Below, one piece after another: positions 33,333 to 42,931 of a DNA stretch of 49,902 nt; position 1 is the first letter of the stretch; the number at the start of each line of letters is the position of its first letter. A program made the translations under genes and the position numbers. The stretch spans positions 1 through 49,902 of the forward strand of contig CAUJGQ010000144.1 in assembly GCA_963170165.1 (NCBI GenBank), written 5' to 3'. The notes beneath the pieces are model-generated. The model saw nothing but the letters and a program-made list of their open reading frames with translations, did no database searches and was not told the DNA's origin. This DNA comes from Chloroflexota bacterium (lineage in GTDB: Bacteria; Chloroflexota; Dehalococcoidia; CAUJGQ01).

Positions 33333-34523
33333 TCAGATCGCCCCTGCCTCGCGCAGGGCGGTCACCGTGGGGCGGTCAAAACCCAGGAGTTCTGCGAGAA
33401 CGGCATCCGTCTGCTCACCGAGCAGGGGCGGATGAGCGCGCAGCTCCACAGGGGTACCGGACAGCCGCAGTGGCGAGCCCACCACAGGGACGCTGCCTGC
33501 CGTAGGATGAGACAGGTGGTGCACCACACCGAGCGCCGTGACCTGGGGGTCCTCGAATGCCTGGGGAACGGTGTTGATTGGACCGGCTGGGATGCCGTTA
33601 TCATTCAACATCGCCAGCCACTCCGCAGCAGTGCGCTGAACGATCAGCGCCGCTACGGCGGGGACAAGCGTCTCGCGATTCGTGAGCCGGCCGGAAGCGC
33701 TGCCATAACGAGGATCGGCCGCCAGCTCCGGTGCCCCGGCCAGTTCGCAGAAGCGCCGGAACTGACGTTGATTGACCACCGCCAGTGCTAGCGGCCGGTC
33801 CTGCGCCTGAAACACCTGATACGGCACGATGTTAGGGTGCGCATTGCCGTACCGCTTGGGCGGCTGACCGCTGACTAGGAAGTTGCTGCCGACGTTCGCC
33901 AGCCAGGACAGCGCCGACTCCAGCAGCGAGACATCGACACGTTGTCCCCGGCCGGTGGTGGCGCGGGACACGAGCGCCGCCAGGATGCCGCTGACCGCGA
34001 ACAACCCGGCGGTGATGTCGACGATGGCCACGCCGACCTTCATCGGCTCGCCCTGCGCCTCACCGGTAATCGACATGATCCCGGCCATCCCCTGAATGAC
34101 AAAGTCATAGCCGGGATAGTCAGCGTAAGGACCAAACGGACCAAAGCCACTGATTGAGGCGTGGATCAGACGGGGATTGGCTGCCTGCAGCGTCGCGCCG
34201 TCCAGGTCCATCCGCTCCAGCGTGCCCCGCTTGAAGTTCTCAATCAGCACATCGGAGCGGCGCACCAGGTCAAGCAGGATGTCGCGACCGGAGGGATGCT
34301 TGAGATTGAGCGTGATCCCGCGCTTGTTGCGGTTGGCGGCCAGGTAGTAGGCGCTCTCGCCGCCGGTGAAGGGCGGCCCAAGCTGGCGGGTCTCATCCCC
34401 TTCGCCGGGTTGCTCGACTTTGATCACATCGGCGCCGAGGTCGCCGAGGGTCATGGCCGCGTAGGGCCCGGCCAGCACGCGGGAGAGATCCAGCACGCGC
34501 ACACCGTCCAGCGCTCCCGCCAT
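33333..34523 (-). CDS. CaiB/BaiF family III CoA-transferase
   Basis: A 396-residue family III CoA-transferase that moves CoA between carboxylic acids. The N-terminal LDLSRVLAGPYA, KVEQPGEGDETR, NRNKRGITLNLKHP, and the catalytic Asp in PGYDFVIQGMAG are all present, followed by RGQRVDVSLLES. The C-terminal domain is complete. The acid substrate is not predictable. It is a leftward gene 21 bp downstream of galE, whether cotranscribed or not is unclear. Confidence 0.92.
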   Translation of the reverse strand: MAGALDGVRVLDLSRVLAGPYAAMTLGDLGADVIKVEQPGEGDETRQLGPPFTGGESAYYLAANRNKRGITLNLKHPSGRDILLDLVRRSDVLIENFKRGTLERMDLDGATLQAANPRLIHASISGFGPFGPYADYPGYDFVIQGMAGIMSITGEAQGEPMKVGVAIVDITAGLFAVSGILAALVSRATTGRGQRVDVSLLESALSWLANVGSNFLVSGQPPKRYGNAHPNIVPYQVFQAQDRPLALAVVNQRQFRRFCELAGAPELAADPRYGSASGRLTNRETLVPAVAALIVQRTAAEWLAMLNDNGIPAGPINTVPQAFEDPQVTALGVVHHLSHPTAGSVPVVGSPLRLSGTPVELRAHPPLLGEQTDAVLAELLGFDRPTVTALREAGAI

Positions 34524-34543
34524 CGTCGCTCTCCCTTAGTGCG

Positions 34544-35533
34544 CTAATCCATCACCGGGGCATCGAAGCCGCGCGGATGCGCCTGCCGCCACTCCCACGC
34601 CGTGGCGATGATGCTGTCGATGTCGGTGAAACGTGGCGCCCAGCCCAACGTAGCGCGGGCATGCTCCGCAGAGGCCACCAGCTCGGCTGGGTCCCCAGGA
34701 CGGCGATCCGCCGGTACCACGGGAACGGGGTGCCCCGTGACACGCCGGACAGACTCCACCACTTCCAGGTTGGTGAATCCCGCGCCATTGCCGAGATTAA
34801 AGACCCCTCCGCCCCGGTCACACTGGCTGACCGCGAGTTGATGCGCCTGTGCGAGGTCCAAGATATGGACGTAGTCACGCACGCAGGTACCGTCACGCGT
34901 TGGATAATCAGCGCCGAAGATGGTGATTGCCTCTCGCTTGCCGAGCGGAACCTCCAGCACAAGCGGGATCAGGTGACTCTCGGGGTCGTGGTCCTCCCCG
35001 CGGGCGGGCGTGGCGCCAGCGGCATTGAAGTAGCGCAGCGCCACCCACCGCAACCCTCGCCGTTCGCCGTACCAGCGCAGTATCCGCTCTACCAATGCCT
35101 TCGTCTCGCCGTAGACGTTGACCGGGTTGATTGGGTGGTCCTCAGGGATGGGAAGGGTCTGCGGTTCGCCGTACACGCCCGCGCTGGATGAAAACACCAT
35201 CCGCTCGACACCCGCGTCAACCATCGCGTTGAGCAGTGTGACCGTGCCGGCGACGTTGTTGGCGAAGAAGGCGCCTGGGTCACGCATCGACTCGCCGGCT
35301 TCGATGTAAGCGGCACAGTGAATCACCGCGTCCGGCTTTGCCTGTGCCAGGGTGGCGCGGAGCCGGCGGTCATCGGCGATGCTGCCCACCACGAGCCGCG
35401 CGCCGGCGGGAGAGGCGGCCCGATGCCCCCGCTCCAGCGTGTCATACACGGTCACCTCGTGGCCGGCGCGCAGCAGTTCCGCGGCGGTGGTCGAGCCGAT
35501 GTAGCCCGCACCGCCGGCGACAAGGATATGCAT
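34544..35533 (-). CDS. galE: UDP-glucose 4-epimerase
   Basis: A 329-residue extended SDR that interconverts UDP-glucose and UDP-galactose. GGAGYIGS is the NAD motif, SSSAGVYG carries the catalytic Ser, YGETK carries the Tyr-Lys pair, and RYFNAAGA and RDYVHILDLAQAH are GalE signatures. ATG 35533 has AGAGGA 6 bases upstream; the longer frame to 35596 would overlap fabF. It follows fabF by 10 bp in the same direction. Confidence 0.93.
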   Translation of the reverse strand: MHILVAGGAGYIGSTTAAELLRAGHEVTVYDTLERGHRAASPAGARLVVGSIADDRRLRATLAQAKPDAVIHCAAYIEAGESMRDPGAFFANNVAGTVTLLNAMVDAGVERMVFSSSAGVYGEPQTLPIPEDHPINPVNVYGETKALVERILRWYGERRGLRWVALRYFNAAGATPARGEDHDPESHLIPLVLEVPLGKREAITIFGADYPTRDGTCVRDYVHILDLAQAHQLAVSQCDRGGGVFNLGNGAGFTNLEVVESVRRVTGHPVPVVPADRRPGDPAELVASAEHARATLGWAPRFTDIDSIIATAWEWRQAHPRGFDAPVMD

Positions 35534-35543
35534 GGGAGTTCCT

Positions 35544-36797
35544 CTAGTCCTCGTACCGCTTGAGTACCAGGCAGGCGTTCTGGCCACCGAAGCCAAAGCT
35601 GTTCTTGAGCACCACCCGAACGCCAGCCCGGCGGGCCGTGTTTGGCACGTAGTCCAAATCGCAGTCTGGGTCTGGGTTATCCAAATTGATCGTGGGATGG
35701 ATGGTTCCCGTGACGATCGTCTGCACCGCCGCCACGGTCTCCAGCGCGCCGGACGCGCCGAGAGCGTGACCGATCATCGACTTGGTGGAGGACACCGGCA
35801 CGGTATAGGCATGTTCACCCAACGCTGCCTTGATCGCCACCGTCTCGGATACGTCATTCAGCGGTGTCGAGGTGCCGTGGGCGTTGATGTAGTCCACGTC
35901 AGCGGCGGACAACCCGGCGTCTTCCAGCGCCCAGCGGATGGTGCGCGCCGCCCCTTCGCCATCTGCGCAGGGGGCGACGATGTGATAGGCATCGGCGCTG
36001 GCGGCGGCGCCCGCCACCTCTGCCAGAATGCGCGCGCCGCGCTGCTGTGCATGGTCGAGCGTCTCCAGCACAAACACCGCCGCGCCTTCCGATGGAATGA
36101 AGCCATCGCGGTCTCTGTCGAACGGGCGGCTAGCACGAGCGGGTTCGTCGTTGCGCTGGGTCATCGCCCGCATCACTGAGAACGCCGCCAGGCCGAGCTG
36201 CGAGATACCTGCCTCGGCGCCACCGGTCAGCATAACGTCCATCCGGCCGTGGCGCAGCAAGTGCAAGGCATCGCCGATTGCCTGCGTCCCAGCAGCGCAG
36301 GCTGTAACCACCGTGCCGTTGTAGCCTTTGAGCCCGAGTTGCAGGGCGACCTGCGCGGCGGCCATATTTGGCAGCGCTTTGGGCATGAACAGGGGGTCCA
36401 CGCGCATGCCGCCCTTGGCAACGATTGTGCGCACCGCCTCTTCGATGTTGGGATAGCCGCCGTTGCCGTTGCCGAACAGCACACCGATGGTGGTACGGTC
36501 CATCGCTTCCAAGTCCAGCCCCGCGTCACTGACCGCCTGCTGCGCCGCCGCGACGGCGAACTGCGAGAAGCGGGCCATGCGCCGCGCCTCCTTGCGATCA
36601 ATGAACGACTCTGGGTTCCAGTCCTGGACCTCGCCCGATACCTTCGTTGGGTAGCCGGTGGTGTCGCATAGTGTCATCGGGCGCACGCCCGAAACGCCGG
36701 CCACGAGGTTCGTCCAGTACTCGTCCACGCTCTGCCCCAGAGGGGTGATCGCCCCCATGCCGGTGATCACCACTCGACGTGGCGCGTGTGCTGCCAT
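35544..36797 (-). CDS. fabF: beta-ketoacyl-ACP synthase II
   Basis: A 417-residue condensing enzyme for fatty acid elongation. The thiolase-fold triad is visible: Cys in VVTACAAGTQ, His in NAHGTSTP, His in SMIGHALGASG. The N-terminal RRVVITGMGAITPLG and the C-terminal NSFGFGGQNACLVL complete a KAS II. ATG 36797 has AAGGGGA 8 bases upstream; an in-frame upstream start is unlikely. No other fab genes or acyl carrier protein are nearby, so it could also serve a specialised pathway. Confidence 0.92.
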   Translation of the reverse strand: MAAHAPRRVVITGMGAITPLGQSVDEYWTNLVAGVSGVRPMTLCDTTGYPTKVSGEVQDWNPESFIDRKEARRMARFSQFAVAAAQQAVSDAGLDLEAMDRTTIGVLFGNGNGGYPNIEEAVRTIVAKGGMRVDPLFMPKALPNMAAAQVALQLGLKGYNGTVVTACAAGTQAIGDALHLLRHGRMDVMLTGGAEAGISQLGLAAFSVMRAMTQRNDEPARASRPFDRDRDGFIPSEGAAVFVLETLDHAQQRGARILAEVAGAAASADAYHIVAPCADGEGAARTIRWALEDAGLSAADVDYINAHGTSTPLNDVSETVAIKAALGEHAYTVPVSSTKSMIGHALGASGALETVAAVQTIVTGTIHPTINLDNPDPDCDLDYVPNTARRAGVRVVLKNSFGFGGQNACLVLKRYED

Positions 36798-36868
36798 TGG
36801 TCTGTCCCCTTGACGGGCAATCAGCTTCCGGCCGTTGGTCACCCCCCGGCTGGAAGCTGCCGTTGCCC

Positions 36869-38215
36869 TCAGTGTAGGCCGGTGACGGGATCGGGAACAA
36901 CGCCGAGCACCCAGGCGCGCGCTTCGGCCACGACGTACAGTGAACCCGTCACGCAGATAAGATCCGCCGGCCCCGCCTCTTCCAGCGTGCTTTCGACCGC
37001 CGCTGCGACATCCGGAGACTGCCGCACCGCCAGATCGAGGGCGGCGAAGGCGGCGGCGACATCGGTCGGCGCTGCGGCGCGGGCAAGCTGGGCGCGCGTC
37101 GCCACCACCTCCGGCTGCAAGGGCGCCAGCTCACGGGCAAAGGCGGCGATGTCCTTATCCTGGTTGAGCCCCACCACGAGGAACAGCCGCCGAAAGGAGA
37201 AGTGCGCGCGCAGTGCTTGTGCGAGCCGGCGGGCGGAATCGGCATTATGAGCGCCATCGACTACCAGCAACGGGCGGCGCTTGAGCACTTCCAGCCGTCC
37301 TGGCCAGCGCACCTCTGCCAGCGCGGTGCGCACCACCTCAGGCGGTGCAACGACACCGGCAAGCTGCTCGACGGACAGGACCGCTGTGGCGGCGTTCTCC
37401 AGCTGGTGCCGGCCGAGCAGCGGCAGGGTGATGCGGTACTCGGAGCGCGGCGTGCGCAGCCGCATCTCCTGGCCATCTTCGCTCACCCGTCCGGGGGCCA
37501 TCTGGCAGGCCTGGGCGGCCTCGGTCAGCGGCACATCGAGCGCCGCGCAGGCGGCGCGTAGCACCTCGGCGGCAGACTCGCGCTGCAAGCCCATCACCGC
37601 CCGCGTTCCACGCCGGAGGATGCCTGCTTTGTCCCGCGCAATCTCGGCGACAGTGTTGCCCAGGATCTGCGTGTGCTCCAACGAAACCGGCGTGAACACG
37701 CACGCGTCCTTCTCGTCCAGCACATTGGTGGCGTCCAGCCGCCCGCCCAACCCTACTTCGACGACCTGCCAGTCAAGCGCATGTCTGCGAAACGCGAGGA
37801 ACGCCAGCGCGGTCCGTAGCTCGAATGCCGTCAGCTGCCCGAACTCCCCAGAGGCGTTTGCCAGCCCGACGGCGGGGATGAGCTCATCCATCAGCCTGAC
37901 GAACTCCTCCTCGCTGAGGGGCCGGCCATCAATCTGCGTGCGCTCCGTCTCGCGGTGGAGGTGAGGGCTGGTGTAGAGTCCGACGGAGTGCCCGGCGCCG
38001 CGGAGCATCGCCGCGATCATCGCCGCGGTACTGCCTTTGCCCTTGCTACCGGTGATATGCACCGTACGCCGGCCGGTGTGCGGGTCTCCCAGCCGGGCCA
38101 GCAGCCCGCGCATCCGGCGTAGATCTAACGTCGCAGCGCTGGCCCGGCTCAGCGGCGTGAACTCGTAGTTGTCGAAGCGATGCAGGAAGCCCAGCGCATC
38201 AGCATAGGACGTCAT
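36869..38215 (-). CDS. folC: folylpolyglutamate synthase / dihydrofolate synthase
   Basis: A 448-residue Mur-ligase-like enzyme that adds glutamate to folates. The P-loop is TGSKGKGST. SPHLHRETERTQIDG is the folate loop, EVGLGGRLDATN the Mg/ATP region, and FTPVSLEHTQILGNT and VDGAHNADSARRL are family motifs in the second domain. The start ATG lies 7 bases after a TACAAT box on the minus strand, suggesting a leaderless message. It diverges from rdgB with only 50 bp between. Confidence 0.93.
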   Translation of the reverse strand: MTSYADALGFLHRFDNYEFTPLSRASAATLDLRRMRGLLARLGDPHTGRRTVHITGSKGKGSTAAMIAAMLRGAGHSVGLYTSPHLHRETERTQIDGRPLSEEEFVRLMDELIPAVGLANASGEFGQLTAFELRTALAFLAFRRHALDWQVVEVGLGGRLDATNVLDEKDACVFTPVSLEHTQILGNTVAEIARDKAGILRRGTRAVMGLQRESAAEVLRAACAALDVPLTEAAQACQMAPGRVSEDGQEMRLRTPRSEYRITLPLLGRHQLENAATAVLSVEQLAGVVAPPEVVRTALAEVRWPGRLEVLKRRPLLVVDGAHNADSARRLAQALRAHFSFRRLFLVVGLNQDKDIAAFARELAPLQPEVVATRAQLARAAAPTDVAAAFAALDLAVRQSPDVAAAVESTLEEAGPADLICVTGSLYVVAEARAWVLGVVPDPVTGLH

Positions 38216-38222
38216 GCGCTGG

Positions 38223-38228
38223 ATTGTA
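38223..38228 (-). promoter_or_regulatory. -10 box of folC (likely leaderless)
   Basis: TACAAT on the minus strand sits 7 bases from the folC ATG, so transcription would begin at or near the start codon. No -35 match is seen and no ribosome site fits in the gap. Confidence 0.45.
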
Positions 38229-38253
38229 CGGCATCGCTACGCACGGACCGCGC

Positions 38254-38259
38254 TACACT
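38254..38259 (+). promoter_or_regulatory. -10 box of rdgB (likely leaderless)
   Basis: TACACT ends 6 bases before the rdgB ATG, which has no ribosome site. It forms a back-to-back pair with the folC box inside 50 bp. Confidence 0.45.
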
Positions 38260-38265
38260 GGTCCC

Positions 38266-38892
38266 ATGCCACAGCTGCTCATCGCCACCACCAACAATGG
38301 CAAGATTCGCGAGTTCCGAGACCTGCTCGCGGGCTGCGGCTGGCAATTGGTCACACCGCGGGACGTTGGGTTATCGCTCGATGTTGAAGAGACGGGGAAC
38401 AGCTACCTGGAGAACGCCCGGCTGAAGGCGCACGCCTTCTGCCAGGCATCGGGTCTGCCCGCGCTGGCCGACGACTCGGGGCTCGAAATCGACGCGTTGG
38501 GCGGTGCGCCGGGGCTGTACTCCGCTCGTTATGCTGGACCCGACACGACGCACGGGGATAAGATGAAGCAGGTCCTCGCTGCGCTTGCCGGCCTGCCGGA
38601 TGCGCCCCGCACCGCCCGGTTTCGTGCCGTCGTGGTGGTGGCGTTCCCCGACAGCCGCGAACTCACAGCCGAAGGGGTATGTGAGGGCATCATCGCGGAG
38701 ACGCCGCGCGGGGCAGGTGGTTTCGGATATGACCCAGTGTTCCTGGTGGAGGGCGGCCCGCTGACCATGGCCGAGTTGCCCGCACCACAAAAGAACGACA
38801 TCAGCCATCGTGCCCGCGCCGTCCATGCCTTGCGCGATGCGCTGCAGCGAGCCGCCGATGGATACCCCAGTTCTGCTCCCACTCGTCAGTGA
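38266..38892 (+). CDS. rdgB: XTP/dITP diphosphatase
   Basis: A 208-residue house-cleaning enzyme that removes non-canonical purine triphosphates. [17 protein letters not shown] is the N-terminal signature, [14 protein letters not shown] and [14 protein letters not shown] follow, and GFGYDPVFL and [10 protein letters not shown] close the active site. The start shows no ribosome site and a TACACT box directly upstream. The 3' end overlaps the moaA start by 35 bp. Confidence 0.93.
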   Translation: MPQLLIATTNNGKIREFRDLLAGCGWQLVTPRDVGLSLDVEETGNSYLENARLKAHAFCQASGLPALADDSGLEIDALGGAPGLYSARYAGPDTTHGDKMKQVLAALAGLPDAPRTARFRAVVVVAFPDSRELTAEGVCEGIIAETPRGAGGFGYDPVFLVEGGPLTMAELPAPQKNDISHRARAVHALRDALQRAADGYPSSAPTRQ

Positions 38893-39916
38893 CCCGCCCG
38901 GGCCGGCCGGCCTGCTGGATGCCCGCCGCCGGCCACTGCGCGATCTTCGCATCTCCATTACCGACCGCTGCAATTTCCGCTGCACGTACTGTATGCCGCG
39001 GGAGGTGTTCGGCCCGGCGTTCGTCTTTCTCGACCGCAAGGAGCTGCTGAGCTTTGAGGAGATCACCCGGCTGGCGCGGCTATTTGTCGCGCAGGGGGTG
39101 GAGAAGATCCGGCTCACCGGCGGCGAGCCGCTGGTGCGTCGCGACATCGAACGGCTGATCGCTCAACTGGCAGCGATTGACGGCCTACGTGATCTGACGC
39201 TCACCACCAACGGTTCGCTGCTGTCGCCGGCGAAGGCGCGGGCGCTAAAGGACGCAGGACTGCAACGCATCACCATCAGCCTGGACTCGCTGGACGATGC
39301 CGTGTTTATGTCGATGAATGATGCCGGCGTACCCGTCAGTCGCGTGCTGGCCGCGATTGACAACGCCGCCGCGGCCGGCCTGGCGCCGGTCAAGATCGAT
39401 ATGGTTGTGAAACGGGGAGTGAACGAGGACAGCATTCTGCCGATGGCGGAGCACTTCCGCGGCAGCGGCCACATCCTGCGCTTCATCGAGTACATGGATG
39501 TCGGCAACCACAATGGCTGGCGAATGGACGACGTCGTCACCGCCGCCGAGATCGTCGAGCGGCTGCAAGGGCGCTACCCACTGGAGCCGGTGGCCCCCAA
39601 CTATTTCGGCGAGACCGCTACGCGCTGGCGCTACCTTGACGGCGAAGGCGAGGTTGGCATCATCGCGTCGGTCACCCAGGCGTTCTGCGGCAGTTGCACC
39701 CGTGCCCGCCTCTCGGCAGAAGGCGTGATGTATACCTGCCTGTTCGCCGGGGCAGGACACGACCTCCGCGCGTCTCTGCGGTCTGGCGCGACCGATTCTG
39801 GCCTGGCGCAGCAAATCACCGGCATTTGGCGTCAGCGCGACGACCGCTACTCCGAGGTCCGTGCCGAGATCTCTGCCCAGCACAAGAAAGTGGAAATGTC
39901 GCATATCGGCGGCTAG
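38858..39916 (+). CDS. moaA: GTP 3',8-cyclase (radical SAM)
   Basis: A 352-residue first enzyme of molybdenum cofactor synthesis. The radical SAM cluster is C38, C42, C45 in [19 protein letters not shown] binds SAM. The C-terminal second cluster is in CGSCTRAR and the later YTC. The C-terminal HIGG keeps the functional Gly-Gly tail. ATG 38858 overlaps the end of rdgB; an in-frame upstream ATG at 38810 would lie deeper in rdgB. moaC follows 17 bp downstream. Confidence 0.95.
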   Translation: MDTPVLLPLVSDPPGPAGLLDARRRPLRDLRISITDRCNFRCTYCMPREVFGPAFVFLDRKELLSFEEITRLARLFVAQGVEKIRLTGGEPLVRRDIERLIAQLAAIDGLRDLTLTTNGSLLSPAKARALKDAGLQRITISLDSLDDAVFMSMNDAGVPVSRVLAAIDNAAAAGLAPVKIDMVVKRGVNEDSILPMAEHFRGSGHILRFIEYMDVGNHNGWRMDDVVTAAEIVERLQGRYPLEPVAPNYFGETATRWRYLDGEGEVGIIASVTQAFCGSCTRARLSAEGVMYTCLFAGAGHDLRASLRSGATDSGLAQQITGIWRQRDDRYSEVRAEISAQHKKVEMSHIGG

Positions 39917-39933
39917 TGTCATGGAGGGTGCCG

Positions 39934-40413
39934 GTGGCCGAGGGGCTGACCCATCTGGATGACACGGGCCGGGCACGAATGGTGGATGTGACCGAGAAGA
40001 CGATCACCTCCCGCACGGCCATTGCCCGCGGACGTGTCGTCATGCATCCGCACACGCTGGCGTTGATTCAGTCGGGCGCGGTCACCAAGGGCAATGTGCT
40101 GACCACCGCGCAGATTGCCGGCATCATGGCCGCCAAGCGCACCCATGAGCTGATCCCGCTGTGCCATCCGTTGTTGCTGACGAAGGTAGATGTGCAGCTG
40201 ATGCCAAACGAGGCCGAAAGCTGCGTGGACATCGAGTCCGAGGTGCGGACGGCCGGTGTCACGGGTGTGGAGATGGAGGCGCTGACCGCCGTCAGTGTCG
40301 CTGGGCTTACCATCTACGATATGTGCAAGGCGGTCGACCGCGGCATGCGCCTGGAGGGGGTGCGGCTGGCGCGGAAAGAGGGCGGCAAGTCCGGCGTGAT
40401 CGAGCTGGAGTAG
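39934..40413 (+). CDS. moaC: cyclic pyranopterin monophosphate synthase
   Basis: A 159-residue second enzyme of the molybdenum cofactor pathway, acting on the MoaA product. [16 protein letters not shown], the substrate motif [15 protein letters not shown], and the C-terminal MCKAVDRGM and KEGGKSG are all present. The GTG at 39934 has GGAGGG 5 bases upstream. The frame is open further back, but the family starts here. Operon with moaA. No moaD, moaE, mobA or molybdoenzyme is in the window. Confidence 0.95.
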   Translation: MAEGLTHLDDTGRARMVDVTEKTITSRTAIARGRVVMHPHTLALIQSGAVTKGNVLTTAQIAGIMAAKRTHELIPLCHPLLLTKVDVQLMPNEAESCVDIESEVRTAGVTGVEMEALTAVSVAGLTIYDMCKAVDRGMRLEGVRLARKEGGKSGVIELE

Positions 40414-40419
40414 CGGCGG

Positions 40420-40707
40420 TCAGCGCAGGAGCTCGAAGAGCGCGAAGCCCAGCAGCCCGCCAGCAATCACCACCGCCGCGATAGAACGGTTGTTAGTGCG
40501 GCGCAACCGGTCGTGCAGTCGCTGGATGCGGCGGTGACGGGCGGCCCGCTTGCGCTCCAGCTCCAGCACGCGTAGCCGGTCGCGCATCTCCTCCCACATC
40601 GCATCCTGCGCGGGACGGGACATGGTCGGGACGCCGGTGGTGTCGCGCCACACGCTGTGCGAGGGCATTCGCTCGCGCATGCGCTCCCCAAAGTTGTCAG
40701 CGGTCAC
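40420..40707 (-). CDS. small C-terminally anchored membrane protein
   Basis: A 95-residue protein. A helical, Arg-rich, probably coiled-coil region (MRDRLRVLELERKRAARHRRIQRLHDRLRR, shown in part: residues about 42-70) is followed by one TM helix at about 75-92, ending FALFELLR. The GTG at 40707 has a GGGGGG ribosome site 5 bases upstream. Function unknown. It converges with moaC, 6 bp apart. Confidence 0.6.
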   Translation of the reverse strand: MTADNFGERMRERMPSHSVWRDTTGVPTMSRPAQDAMWEEMRDRLRVLELERKRAARHRRIQRLHDRLRRTNNRSIAAVVIAGGLLGFALFELLR

Positions 40708-40834
40708 TGGACCCCCCTTGGGCCGCCACGCGCCCCTACACAAAGCACCATCGGCCATTGACGGTGCAGACTGAAGGGGCATACGTCGCACGCGCCCTCT
40801 GCATCAACCAGCAGGCGGCACGAGAACCCACGGG

Positions 40835-41254
40835 TCAGGATTCGCTGTCTTCCATCCGCTCCAACAAGAGCTCGCTGACCACCGCGATCGCGCTGTGCGC
40901 GTAGACCACATAGTCGCGCGGGTGCAGCTCCAGCTTCTTCAGCTCCTCCTTGCGGAGCGCCACCGGGTCTGCTCCACCATTGACATCGAGCCCTTCCACA
41001 TCAAGGCCGATCTCGAGTTCGTAGATGCCGGCGTCCGGGGCAAGCACGATGCAGCCGCGGTCGGTTCGGGCAGCTGCTTCAGGTTCAATCTCAATGGCAT
41101 AGGTAAAGAATGCGCCGGGAAACGGCGGGAACGGGTCTAACTGCTGGACCAGCTCACGCAGGATCCGGCGTAGCTGGTCTGCGGCACGCTCCAGCACGAG
41201 ATCGGCCTGCACCTTGCGCGCCAGGGGATCGAAAGTCGGATCAGGAAGCGGCAC
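40835..41254 (-). CDS. hypothetical protein divergent from the SufR-like gene
   Basis: A 139-residue soluble acidic protein. It has FDPLARKVQADLVLERAADQLRRIL in the N-terminal helix, a FFTYAIEIEP strand, GCIVLAPDAGIYELEIGLD, and ends in an acidic helix. The GTG at 41254 has GAAGGGG 6 bases upstream, and a TATACT box lies 34 bases before it. An upstream in-frame ATG at 41365 would overlap the divergent regulator and is rejected. Possibly a target of that regulator. No family recognised. Confidence 0.55.
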   Translation of the reverse strand: MPLPDPTFDPLARKVQADLVLERAADQLRRILRELVQQLDPFPPFPGAFFTYAIEIEPEAAARTDRGCIVLAPDAGIYELEIGLDVEGLDVNGGADPVALRKEELKKLELHPRDYVVYAHSAIAVVSELLLERMEDSES

Positions 41255-41287
41255 GAGGGTCCCCTTCTTCGATGCAAAGCTAGGTGC

Positions 41288-41293
41288 AGTATA
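41288..41293 (-). promoter_or_regulatory. candidate -10 box of the hypothetical gene at 40835-41254
   Basis: TATACT on the minus strand, within the 109-bp divergent gap shared with the SufR-like gene. Confidence 0.45.
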
Positions 41294-41363
41294 CCCGTCT
41301 CGCCAAGTTGATTCTGTGATATGCTTCTCAAGCGGAGGAGAGAGGCTCGTCGGAGAGATTGCC

Positions 41364-42023
41364 ATGCAGGCGACCCGTCAGCAGATTCTCGACTTCCTCC
41401 ACCGTGAACGCCGCGCCACCGTCAAGGAACTGGCCGCGGTACTGGGCATCACCTTCACCGGCGTGCGGCAACACCTGGCGCTGCTCGAGCGTGAAGGGCT
41501 GGTCCAGGCCTCGGAAGAGCGCGGGCGCGTCGGCCGCCCGGCCTATGTGTACTCGCTCAGTGACCGGGGCGAGGACCTATACCCCACCCACTACGATGCC
41601 CTGGCCAATATGCTGATGGAGGAGTTGCGCGCCCTCGGCGGCGCCGACGCCCTCCAGCGCGTGCTTAAGCGCGTGTCGGTGCGTATGGCAGAACAGTACC
41701 TCCCCCGGTTGGAAGGGCTCCCTGCCGAGCAACGGTTGCTGGAAACGGCGAAGATCCTTCGTGACCAGGGCTCCCTGATCGAGACCGAGCAGGACGGCGA
41801 CACCTTCTATATCCGGCAGTGCACCTGCCCGTATCCGAATGTCGCCCGCCGCAATCCCGGCGTGTGCGCGCTTGAGGTTGACTTTGTCCGGCGGCTGACC
41901 GGCGGTGATGCGCGGCTCGTCGCCAGCCTGTTGCGTGGTGACCGTGCCTGCACCTATCGCATCCGGCTGCCGATGGCGTCAGAGAACGGCCACATGGCGG
42001 AGCGCCCGGCCGGCCAGAACTAG
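41364..42023 (+). CDS. SufR-like iron-sulfur transcriptional regulator
   Basis: A 219-residue DeoR/ArsR-type winged-helix protein. The HTH (about 1-60) reads TRQQILDFLHRERRATVKELA and ITFTGVRQHL. The C-terminal domain carries C153 and C155 (CTCPYPN), C168 and C196 in the spacing of SufR proteins, which bind a [4Fe-4S] cluster and repress the suf genes. No suf operon lies next to it. The ATG has GGAGAG 7 bases upstream. A divergent hypothetical gene shares its control region, so it may sense Fe-S status for another purpose. Confidence 0.85.
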   Translation: MQATRQQILDFLHRERRATVKELAAVLGITFTGVRQHLALLEREGLVQASEERGRVGRPAYVYSLSDRGEDLYPTHYDALANMLMEELRALGGADALQRVLKRVSVRMAEQYLPRLEGLPAEQRLLETAKILRDQGSLIETEQDGDTFYIRQCTCPYPNVARRNPGVCALEVDFVRRLTGGDARLVASLLRGDRACTYRIRLPMASENGHMAERPAGQN

Positions 42024-42154
42024 ACGGCGCCGGCGGATTCCTGGGTTCGTGCCCCTACCATAGGGGTTGTCCCGATCCAACCACACCTCATCCGTGCCTA
42101 CGCTGCAGGTAGCGATCAAAGCCTCGCTTCCACCACCGCAGCGGAGGAACTCCT

Positions 42155-42892
42155 GTGCGACGCGCACTGCTGATTACCCTGCTCACAGCGGCGGCGCTGC
42201 TCTGGGCCCTGCCAGGAAGCCGGCCGCAACCCGCCGGCGCGGCCACCGCCAGCCCTACGAAGACGCCCACCCCGACACCGACACCCACACCGCCGCCGCC
42301 ATCCTCGCTGCCGGCGCGCTTCTCTGGGAAGCTGACTTTCGCTACGGGATTCAAGGCGCCGTCTAAGGCCGCCTTGGCCGTGTACTCGGACGCAGACACC
42401 AAGTGCGTCGAAGGCACGGTGTCGTCCGGGGCCTACGCCGTCAACGTGCCGCGGGGCGTGGACCGGCCCGGGTGTCCCAGCCCTGGCAGCGCCGTGTACT
42501 TCAAGCTCGGGGACTACTGGGCCGTCCAGAGCGGCAACTGGGTCGCCGGGATGCCGACCGCCCTCGACCTGATCTTTCCGAAGATGGACAGTGTCGCCCT
42601 GGGCCCCGGTTGCACACAAGCAACGACGACGTTCTCGAACGGAACGGCAGTGAAGAGCATTATCGACAATCTCAATCCGGCCGATACGCTGGTGGCGTTG
42701 TGGCGGTGGAACGGCCAGGACTGGGAGGGATACTTCCCCGGGGCGCCGGCCGGCCTGAATAGCATGAAGACGGTCAACCGCCTTGACGTTTTGTGGGTAT
42801 GCACCCCGTCCGGTACGACACTCACCCGGCCGGCGGTGGCGCCATCGTTGATCACGGGGCCGCTCGGCTTCGGCGACGCGGCGCCCAACTAA
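42155..42892 (+). CDS. secreted protein with Thr-Pro linker
   Basis: A 245-residue exported protein. A signal peptide (about 1-29, cleaved near AGAA) is followed by a TPTPTPTP linker (36-48) and a globular beta-rich domain with four cysteines likely paired as disulfides (KCVEG, RPGCPSP, GPGCTQ, VWVCTPS). ALWRWNGQDWEGYFPGAP suggests a carbohydrate- or surface-binding domain. The GTG start has GGAGGA 6 bases upstream. Not recognised as a known family. Confidence 0.7.
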   Translation: MRRALLITLLTAAALLWALPGSRPQPAGAATASPTKTPTPTPTPTPPPPSSLPARFSGKLTFATGFKAPSKAALAVYSDADTKCVEGTVSSGAYAVNVPRGVDRPGCPSPGSAVYFKLGDYWAVQSGNWVAGMPTALDLIFPKMDSVALGPGCTQATTTFSNGTAVKSIIDNLNPADTLVALWRWNGQDWEGYFPGAPAGLNSMKTVNRLDVLWVCTPSGTTLTRPAVAPSLITGPLGFGDAAPN

Positions 42893-42931
42893 GACGCTGC
42901 CGGTACGATGCCCATGCCTCGGCGAAACACA

